DNA of 64,000 nt from positions 248,001-312,000 of the forward strand of contig NZ_BMCG01000002.1 of NCBI RefSeq assembly GCF_014635065.1. The letters are read 5' to 3'. The position numbers were made by a program, and so were the translations under genes. This document shows, piece after piece, positions 58,778-64,000 of the stretch. Below the pieces are notes generated by a model. It made no database searches and was not told where the DNA came from. It was given only the letters and a program-made list of their open reading frames with translations. The first letter of the stretch is position 1. Every line of letters starts with the position of its first letter. This DNA comes from Oxalicibacterium flavum. GTDB taxonomy: Bacteria; Pseudomonadota; Gammaproteobacteria; Burkholderiales; Burkholderiaceae_D.

Positions 58778-58791
58778 TTGATATGGATCAA
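58778..58791. promoter_or_regulatory. Perfect FNR/DNR-type box upstream of norB
   Basis: TTGAT-ATGG-ATCAA matches the FNR/DNR/NNR consensus exactly. Its centre is about 55 bases upstream of the NsrR dyad centre and about 92 bases from the norB ATG, a typical position for an activator of a nor promoter. A TACAAT hexamer on the minus strand (58757-58762) is a possible -10 but is closer to the box than the usual class II spacing. Confidence 0.8.
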
Positions 58792-58859
58792 TAGGACTAC
58801 ATAAAATTACTGCCCTAGCTACCAAGGAGCCCCCTTCGCCACCGCGACGAAGCTCTTAG

Positions 58860-59217
58860 GCACAGCACCTTAGTGATCAGATTGCGTTTCTAACGGATCT
58901 TGTGAATTACGGTACGAATCTCATTGTTCGCGTATTAGGCACAGGAGATGAAGATGTCTCCAAGTTGATTGTCTGCGGCGGGCTGCTCAAGCACATTGTC
59001 GGAATGATGGATGCAACTGTGGTGCTATTAGAAAGCGGGCACTCTACTACTGCCTCTTGCAAGCGCGTTCGGCTTTCGAGGCCTCTCTTTACATCCAATT
59101 AGTCCTGAAAAAAGACCCGATCCGCCGCGCTCGCATTTATATGGTGGGAGAGTGCCGTCGTCATCGGGCCTTTGCGATAAGCGTGCTTGACGATTCCAAA
59201 GTCTCTGGCTCATTCAA
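58860..59217 (+). pseudogene. Frameshifted, truncated gene fragment of foreign origin (possibly DUF5677-like)
   Basis: From 58860 (after a TAG at 58857) an open frame reads through 'LVNYGTNLIVRVLGTGDEDVSKLI', 'CGGLLKHIVGMMDATVVLLESG' and 'HSTTAS'. At about 59055-59057 the sense continues one base back ('LQARSAFEASLYIQLVLKKD', 'GECRRHRAFAISVLDDSKVSGS'), as if one T were lost from TCTTTG. The combined helical protein resembles DUF5677-type proteins, but this family call is tentative. No start region is present, and the 3' end runs into the antisense sigma remnant near 59215. Base composition is visibly lower in GC than its neighbours. Confidence 0.65.
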
Positions 59218-59365
59218 TGCAAAAGCAGGCGCACGAAGGTGTCCGCGTCAGGTCCGCCGCATCGCAGGCGTCGCCGAGCTTGCGGCGCAACCAGGAAAGA
59301 AGCCAGCCGTGATGTTCGCTGTAGAGCGACTGGACGGCGTCATGGCCGGAATGGGCGAGAGGCAT
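59214..59365 (-). pseudogene. Truncated, frameshifted FecI-type ECF sigma gene remnant
   Basis: From the ATG at 59365 the first 42 or so residues read MPLAHSGHDAVQSLYSEHHG then 'WLLSWLRRKLGDACDAADLT', clearly homologous to the start of the two intact sigma factors. At about 59244 one base is missing from what should be ACG-CAG-GAC; restoring it gives 'QDTFVRLLL', the expected region 2. Sigma homology then stops at about 59214, where the foreign fragment begins. Regions 2.3-4 and any fecR partner are gone. A Fur-box-like site with perfect arms remains upstream at 59402-59420. Confidence 0.85.
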
Positions 59366-59401
59366 GAAGGAAATGAAAAACGAAAATGAGAAGCACCAAT
59401 C

Positions 59402-59420
59402 GATAATGCCTCTCATTATC
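59402..59420. promoter_or_regulatory. Fur-box-like site upstream of the sigma remnant
   Basis: GATAATG and CATTATC form a perfect 7-bp dyad with a 5-base centre, identical to both arms of the E. coli Fur consensus GATAATGATAATCATTATC. It lies 37-55 bases upstream of the remnant ATG and downstream of the receptor gene ending at 59469. Confidence 0.7.
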
Positions 59421-59468
59421 TTCACCCACCCTGTCCGGCGGTCAATGCGTTGTTGTTTTGCGCGCAGA

Positions 59469-61844
59469 TCACCAGCGATAGCTGGCCGTGGCAAGAACCG
59501 AGCGTTCGATGCCGTAACGACAATTCAGCATACTGTTGCGGCAGACCACCGTTTCCGTGTCGAACAGGTTGTTGGCGCTCAGGCCCAGCATCCACTTGCC
59601 GATTCCATAACGCAGCGAGGCATCGAACAGGGTCGCGCTGTCGTTCTCCAGCGTGTTGGTGACGTTTACATAAGTGGTACCGACGTACCGCACACCGATG
59701 CCCAGCCCCAGGCCATCGAGTGCGCCGCCATGCTGCGTGTAGTTGAGCCATGCCGAAGCCATGTTCTTCGGCGTCACGATCGGCATCTTGCCCAAGTTGG
59801 CCGTGTTGCTGCGCGTGACTTCGACGTCGTTATAGGTATAGGACGCCGCCACATTGACGCTCTTGCTCAATTCCGTCTTCAGTTCGAGTTCCACACCCTT
59901 CGAGTTGATCTCGCCGGTCTGCACGTTGAAAGTCGGGTAAAGCGGATGCGTCGTCAACACATTCTGCTGGGTCAGGTCGAACACGGACAGTGTGGCGAGG
60001 CTGTTGCTGCCCTTTGGCTGGTACTTGATGCCGGCCTCTACCTGCTGTCCGGTAGTCGGCTTGAATGCATTGCCATCCGGATCGGTGCCGGCCTGCGGCA
60101 GGAACGAAGTCGCATAACTGACGTAGGGTACGAAGCCGGCATCCGATACATAAGCCATTGCCACGCGCCCAGTCCATTTGCTGCTTTTCACGTTGCTCGA
60201 TTCCGCGCCGGGCAGCCGGTTGTCCAGGCGATTGCGCGCGCTGTCGTGGCGCGCGCCCAGCGTCAGCACCCATTTGTCATCGAACCTGATCTGGTCCTGC
60301 AGATAGAAGCCGAGCTGTGTCGTGCGCTCGGCCTGATCGAGCCAGGTGCCGGCAGCCGTGGGCATCGGAATGTCCTGACCATAGACAGGGTTCAGCAAAT
60401 CGAGCGATGGCGCGAGGCCGTTGCGGTACCACGAGTAGGCATCGAGCATCTTGTAGTCGATGCCGGCCAGCACCTGATGCGTCAGCCGTCCCTGCGACCA
60501 GTTTGCCTGCAGCTGGTTATCCATCACGAGGCTGTGCGCATTCTGGTGCGAGGTCATCGCGTAGCGGTTCATTGTATGACCATCGGCCTGCAGTCCGAGT
60601 TGATACAGATTGCGCAGATCGATCGCGCCATCCTGGTAACGCACCGACTGGCGGAACGAGAAGGTGTCGTTGAAGCGATGATCGAGGAAATAGGCGAGCG
60701 AATAGACGTCGCGCTCGTTACGGTCGAAGCTGTAATCGCCGCTCAGATAACGCGTCGGATAGATCGGCCGCGACTCGCCATCGTTGACATCGTGCTGGTA
60801 GCTCGCGAGGACGGTCACCGCGGTATCCGGCGAGATGCGCCACGAGAACGAGGGGGCAAGATAGACCGTGTCGTCCTGGTAGCGATGCCCGGCATCGTAG
60901 CGGTCCTGCGTCTTGCTGTCACGCACCAGCGCGGTCAGGCGGTACAACAGCTTACCATCGGCATCGAGCGCATCGCCGATATCGACGCCGACCTGGCGAT
61001 GATCGAAGCTGCCGAGCTGCACTTCCACTTCGCGCAGCCGTTCGGCCTGCGGACGCTTGGTCACGCGGTTGACGATACCGCCCGGCTCCACCTGGCCGAA
61101 CAGCACGGACGACGGTCCGCGCACCACTTCCACACGTTCGAGCCCATAAGCCGGCGTGCGTGCGCGCAACTGGTCGTAGGGCATCTGGCTCATGCCATCG
61201 CGATAGTCACCGGTCAGCTTGGCATCGAAGCCGCGCAGCACGACCCAGTCGTTGCGGATCTCGTTGCCGCCGAAGTTGTTGACCTGCACGCCCGGCGTAT
61301 ATTGGATCGCCTGCGCCACGCTCTGCGCATTGCGGTCACGCATCTCTTGCGCCGTAATAACGGAGACCGATTGCGGAATCTCTACCAGCGGCGTGTCGGT
61401 CTTGGTGCCGGCGCTGCTGCGGCGCGCCACGTAGCCGACCGTCTCCGCCTGCGTGGTCACGCTGACCGCCGGCAGCACGGCATCGCCGGCGGCGGCCGGC
61501 GCCTGCCGTACCGTCAACGTGCCGCTGCCGCCGACCGTCATTTCCAGCCCGCTGCCGCGCAGCGCCTGTGCATACGCCTCGCTGCTGGTCAGCTCGCCCT
61601 GCACCGCTGGCGCACGCAGGCCGCGTACCAGTTCCGGCGGCACCGAGAGCACCTGTCCGCCCTGGCGCGCAATGCGCGTCAGCGTCGCGTCCAGCGGACC
61701 GGCGGGAATGTCGAAGCTCTGGCGCGCGCCGGCCACCGCCTGTGCGTGCGCGGCATGCATGAAGGAGGGATAGGCCGCGGCAATGCACAATGCGGCAACG
61801 GTCGGCCGCAGCAGCGGCAGGGTCAGGCGGGACAGGCGTTTCAA
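59469..61844 (-). CDS. TonB-dependent siderophore receptor with STN signalling domain
   Basis: 791 residues. Signal peptide to 'HAAHAQA' (about residue 36); STN domain about 40-112 ('QSFDIPAGPLDATLTRIARQGGQVLSVPPELVRGL'); plug with 'DTPLVEIPQSVSVITAQEM' and 'VRGPSSVLFGQVEPGGIVNRVTKRP'; barrel ending in TASYRW. The sequence type is that of ferrichrome-iron/hydroxamate receptors (family inference). Third gene of the sigma-fecR-receptor cassette at 59.5-63.5 kb. A conserved motif shared with the other cassette lies 36-73 bases before the ATG. Confidence 0.93.
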   Translation of the reverse strand: MKRLSRLTLPLLRPTVAALCIAAAYPSFMHAAHAQAVAGARQSFDIPAGPLDATLTRIARQGGQVLSVPPELVRGLRAPAVQGELTSSEAYAQALRGSGLEMTVGGSGTLTVRQAPAAAGDAVLPAVSVTTQAETVGYVARRSSAGTKTDTPLVEIPQSVSVITAQEMRDRNAQSVAQAIQYTPGVQVNNFGGNEIRNDWVVLRGFDAKLTGDYRDGMSQMPYDQLRARTPAYGLERVEVVRGPSSVLFGQVEPGGIVNRVTKRPQAERLREVEVQLGSFDHRQVGVDIGDALDADGKLLYRLTALVRDSKTQDRYDAGHRYQDDTVYLAPSFSWRISPDTAVTVLASYQHDVNDGESRPIYPTRYLSGDYSFDRNERDVYSLAYFLDHRFNDTFSFRQSVRYQDGAIDLRNLYQLGLQADGHTMNRYAMTSHQNAHSLVMDNQLQANWSQGRLTHQVLAGIDYKMLDAYSWYRNGLAPSLDLLNPVYGQDIPMPTAAGTWLDQAERTTQLGFYLQDQIRFDDKWVLTLGARHDSARNRLDNRLPGAESSNVKSSKWTGRVAMAYVSDAGFVPYVSYATSFLPQAGTDPDGNAFKPTTGQQVEAGIKYQPKGSNSLATLSVFDLTQQNVLTTHPLYPTFNVQTGEINSKGVELELKTELSKSVNVAASYTYNDVEVTRSNTANLGKMPIVTPKNMASAWLNYTQHGGALDGLGLGIGVRYVGTTYVNVTNTLENDSATLFDASLRYGIGKWMLGLSANNLFDTETVVCRNSMLNCRYGIERSVLATASYRW

Positions 61845-61879
61845 GGGAGTTCTCCGGTTTCCGTAACAGATGAATGGGG

Positions 61880-61917
61880 TGCTTTCATCTGGTATGTGGA
61901 ACGAGAACGAAAAAGTG
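61880..61917 (-). promoter_or_regulatory. Conserved receptor-gene leader motif, copy B (candidate ECF sigma target)
   Basis: On the minus strand: CACTTTT, 12 bases, CACAT, 6 bases, TGAAAGCA, 36 bases before the receptor ATG. The TGAAAGCA block overlaps an 8-bp inverted repeat (CAGATGAA 61867-61874 / TTCATCTG 61884-61891) that could form a leader hairpin. See copy A at 54644-54682. Confidence 0.55.
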
Positions 61918-61953
61918 TCAGGGCTGGCGCAAAAAATTATCGATAGAAATTTT

Positions 61954-62931
61954 TTACAGCGCCTCGATCGTGACCCAGTAGTCAGTGCGGCGATAGACCG
62001 CGATCGGCAGCGTCTCCATCAGTGCCGCCAGCGTGCGTTCGCTGTCGTCGAGCGGGAAGGTGCCGGTCACGCGCAGCGCGGCGGCCTGTGGCGATACACG
62101 CAGGAAGCCGCGCCGATAAGGCCGCAACGCCGCCACCACCTCGCCCAGCGGCCGATCGTGGACTTCGATGAAGCCCTCGGTCCACGCCGCCGATTCGGCC
62201 ATGCCCTGCTGCACCGGCTCGATGCCAGCCGCATCGAAACGCGCACCCTGCCCGGCGCCGAACACCGCGCTCCGGCCTTGCCGCGTATCGATGCGCACCG
62301 AGGAATGCAGCACTGCCAGCATGCTGCTGCCGTCTTCCTGCCGTGCCAGGAAGCGCGTACCGAGCGCCTGCATGGTTCCCTCGCGCGTCTCGACGATAAG
62401 CGGCCGCGCAGCGTCTCTTGCCACATCGATCACCAGTTCGCCGCCCTGCAGCACGAGCCGGCGCTGGCGGTCGTCGAAACGCACATCGACCGCGCTGCGC
62501 GCATTGAGCCAGAGTGTGCTGCCGTCGGCCAGCATGATGCGGCGCCGCTCGCCGGTAGCCGTGCGCAGATCGGCCAGCACGTTCTGCAACGGCGTCACGC
62601 GCTGCGCGACAAAACCGGACCCGACCGCCAGCAGGAGCATGGCGGCACCACCGCGCAAGACCTTGCGGCGCGAGGACGGCGCCAGCAAGACGCGCCGTGC
62701 CGAGGCGCGGGCCTGCGTCGAATCCGGCAAGGCGTCGAACCTGCCAAGCCGCTGTTCCAGCCGCGACACCGCTGCCTCGTGTCGCGCATCGGCATGTCGC
62801 CATGTCTCGAAGGCGCGCCGTTCGTCGCTGCTGCATTCGCCGCTGCGCAACAGGATGATCCATTCGATGGCGGCCTGGGCCACCGGATCGTCAACCGCCG
62901 GCGCCGGCATGGAAGCAGTCTGCATGGGCAT
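61954..62931 (-). CDS. FecR-family anti-sigma/signal transducer
   Basis: 325 residues from MPMQTASMPAPAVDD. DUF4880 part ('AAIEWIILLRSGECSSDERRAFETWRHADARHEAAVSRLEQRL'), membrane helix (about 100-118), FecR domain ('TATGERRRIMLADGSTLWLNARSAVDVRFDDRQRRLVLQ') and C-terminal STN-like domain ('LGEVVAALRPYRRGFLRVS'). A GTG at 62937 overlapping the sigma stop (GTGA) is an alternative start. Role as for the other FecR: transmits receptor occupancy to the cognate sigma factor. Confidence 0.93.
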   Translation of the reverse strand: MPMQTASMPAPAVDDPVAQAAIEWIILLRSGECSSDERRAFETWRHADARHEAAVSRLEQRLGRFDALPDSTQARASARRVLLAPSSRRKVLRGGAAMLLLAVGSGFVAQRVTPLQNVLADLRTATGERRRIMLADGSTLWLNARSAVDVRFDDRQRRLVLQGGELVIDVARDAARPLIVETREGTMQALGTRFLARQEDGSSMLAVLHSSVRIDTRQGRSAVFGAGQGARFDAAGIEPVQQGMAESAAWTEGFIEVHDRPLGEVVAALRPYRRGFLRVSPQAAALRVTGTFPLDDSERTLAALMETLPIAVYRRTDYWVTIEAL

Positions 62932-62933
62932 CG

Positions 62934-63461
62934 TCACAGCGCCGCGTAGCAGCACGTCAGGGCCTGCGCCATGTATTGGCGCACGCGGCTGGCGGACACG
63001 CCGAGTTCGGTGGCAATCTGCTGGTAGGTCAGGCCGTCGAGCTGGCTCATGAGAAAGGCGGTGCGCGCCTTGTGGGAAAGACCGTCGAGCAGGCTGTCGA
63101 TCGCCAGCAGCGTCTCGAGCACGATGGCCTTTTCTTCGGGGGATGGCGCGACGTCTTCCGGCAAGGCCGCCAGCTCGGCCAGCCACGCCTGCTCCAGATC
63201 GCGGCGGCGCCAGCTCGCAAAGACGAGCCGCCGCGCGATCGTCGTCAGGTAGGCGCGTGGCTCCTGCATCGCGACCGGCTGCGCGGCCGACATCAGTTGC
63301 ACGAAAGTATCCTGCGCCAGATCGGCTGCGTGGTCGCTGCAGCCGAGCTTCTTCCTCAGCCAGCCGAACAGCCAGCCATGGTGATCGCTGTAGAGCGCAT
63401 GCATGTCCCGCTGCATGCGGGCGTCGCCTGCCGGCGCGGCATTGCTTACTGATGCTGACAT
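62934..63461 (-). CDS. FecI-type ECF RNA polymerase sigma factor
   Basis: 175 residues from MSASVSNAAPAGDARMQRDM. Region 2 ('HHGWLFGWLRKKLGCSDHAADLAQDTFVQLM', 'EPRAYLTTIARRLVFASWRRRDLEQAW') and region 4 ('LSHKARTAFLMSQLDGLTYQQIATELGVSASRVRQYMAQAL') are complete. Start at 63461 is favoured by GGAG just upstream and by a Fur-box-like site at 63476-63494; the longer frame would place that site inside the gene. First gene of the second complete cassette. Confidence 0.93.
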   Translation of the reverse strand: MSASVSNAAPAGDARMQRDMHALYSDHHGWLFGWLRKKLGCSDHAADLAQDTFVQLMSAAQPVAMQEPRAYLTTIARRLVFASWRRRDLEQAWLAELAALPEDVAPSPEEKAIVLETLLAIDSLLDGLSHKARTAFLMSQLDGLTYQQIATELGVSASRVRQYMAQALTCCYAAL

Positions 63462-63475
63462 GGCTCCACGAACAT

Positions 63476-63494
63476 AATGAGAATTGTTCGCATT
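63476..63494. promoter_or_regulatory. Fur-box-like site upstream of ECF sigma gene 2
   Basis: AATGAGAATTGTTCGCATT agrees with AATGAGAATTATTCTCATT at 17 of 19 positions and ends 15 bases before the sigma ATG. Predicts iron-repressed expression of the cassette. Confidence 0.8.
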
Positions 63495-63569
63495 ATATTC
63501 GCAGCAGCCACGCCCAGGCAATTCACGCGTCGCGGGTGTTGCGCAAACGCTCCACCCGCGATGTCACGC

Positions 63570-64000
63570 TCAGAACTTGAGATTGGCCGACAGCACGATC
63601 ACGCGTGCGTCGCCAAGGAAGGAGTTGTTGACCCAGTAGCGCTTGTCGGTCAGGTTGTTGACGTTCAGGCGCAGCGTCAGCGGATAACCGGCAGCCGCCA
63701 TGACGTAGCGCGCGCCGACATCGAACACCGTGTAGCTGGGCAGGCGGTCGGTATTCATCGTATCGGCCCATGCCGCGCCGACACGGTTGAAACCGCCGCT
63801 CAAGGTCAGACCCGGCACGCCCGGCACCTGATACTCGCCATAGAGCTTGAAGAATTGCTTGGCCGTTCCGGTAGGTCGCTTGCCTTCCAGCGCGGGATTC
63901 TGTTTTTGCTCCTTGACCTTGGCGTCGAGCAGCGTCAGGCCGCCGACCAGCGTCCAGTCGCGGCTGACCTTGCCGGTGGCGGTCAGCTCGATCCCGCGAT
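63570..64000 (-). CDS. TonB-dependent siderophore receptor, C-terminal part (runs off right edge)
   Basis: The last 142 residues of a barrel: 'RGIELTATGKVSRDWTLVGG', 'YGEYQVPGVPGLTLSGGFN', 'DRLPSYTVFDVGARYVMA', 'LTLRLNVNNLTDKRYWVNN' and a terminal aromatic (LSANLKF), all characteristic of siderophore receptors. The N terminus, including any STN domain, is outside the window. It ends 109 bases upstream of the second sigma gene and could be the receptor of yet another cassette to the right. Confidence 0.9.
   Translation of the reverse strand, partial: RGIELTATGKVSRDWTLVGGLTLLDAKVKEQKQNPALEGKRPTGTAKQFFKLYGEYQVPGVPGLTLSGGFNRVGAAWADTMNTDRLPSYTVFDVGARYVMAAAGYPLTLRLNVNNLTDKRYWVNNSFLGDARVIVLSANLKF

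Noticed and set aside
58902-59102. 66-residue ORF as an intact gene
   Set aside because: Sense continues in a different frame after 59056 and its ends are missing, so it is treated as part of a pseudogene fragment.

Overview
The window is GC-rich, densely packed bacterial chromosome. Gene content and order (mltG-tmk-holB-pilZ-tatD, divergent ygfZ-DUF4936, nadB facing nadA-nadC, queE-queD-tadA, cydDCABX, fecIR-type iron cassettes) fit a betaproteobacterium of order Burkholderiales. My best guess is Oxalobacteraceae (Herbaspirillum/Noviherbaspirillum/Herminiimonas relatives); this is inferred from protein style and synteny, not from a marker gene. I saw no rRNA, tRNA, CRISPR array, complete IS element or prophage.

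Layout. 1-6.3 kb: end of a MarR-controlled efflux operon (NodT lipoprotein plus partial MarR), a DUF378 membrane protein, ribosome hibernation factor hpf, an EamA exporter, a tautomerase with its own MarR regulator, a Cys-rich mini-protein and a methyltransferase. 6.5-10.6 kb: CbpA-like DnaJ, ppnN, a DUF1631-like protein. 10.7-15.3 kb: mrp/apbC, then moaA-mobA-moeA for molybdenum cofactor, followed by a 25-residue Lys/Cys-rich micropeptide gene with a strong ribosome binding site. 15.4-20.5 kb (minus strand): mltG-tmk-holB-pilZ-GNAT-tatD-ankyrin. 20.6-24.1 kb: ygfZ-DUF4936-NRDE and a thioesterase-SDR pair. 24.3-31.8 kb: an MHS-family transporter, purT overlapping a PAS-GGDEF-EAL protein, nadB. 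31.9-41.3 kb (minus strand): nadA-nadC, ybiT, ldcA-type peptidase, hydrolase, tadA, queE-queD, a Na+/H+ antiporter.

41.4-49.8 kb is a respiratory block: cydDCABX (cytochrome bd oxidase and its assembly exporter) behind an FNR-type box, and divergently a TetR regulator sitting on a perfect palindrome, a DUF1348 protein and a group III truncated haemoglobin.

49.8-64 kb is an accessory iron/nitric-oxide region, all on the minus strand. It holds two complete ECF-sigma/FecR/TonB-receptor cassettes, a TonB receptor without a sensor domain, the 3' end of a fourth receptor, and the remnant of a third ECF sigma gene. All three sigma loci, including the remnant, carry Fur-box-like sites. Between the cassettes sits a quinol-type nitric oxide reductase (qNor) gene with an excellent NsrR palindrome and a perfect FNR/DNR-type box. 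Upstream of it is a lower-GC, frameshifted foreign fragment joined directly to the sigma remnant, suggesting that insertion and deletion removed the rest of an ancestral third cassette. The two complete cassettes share a conserved spaced motif in front of the receptor gene, a candidate target of the ECF sigma factors.
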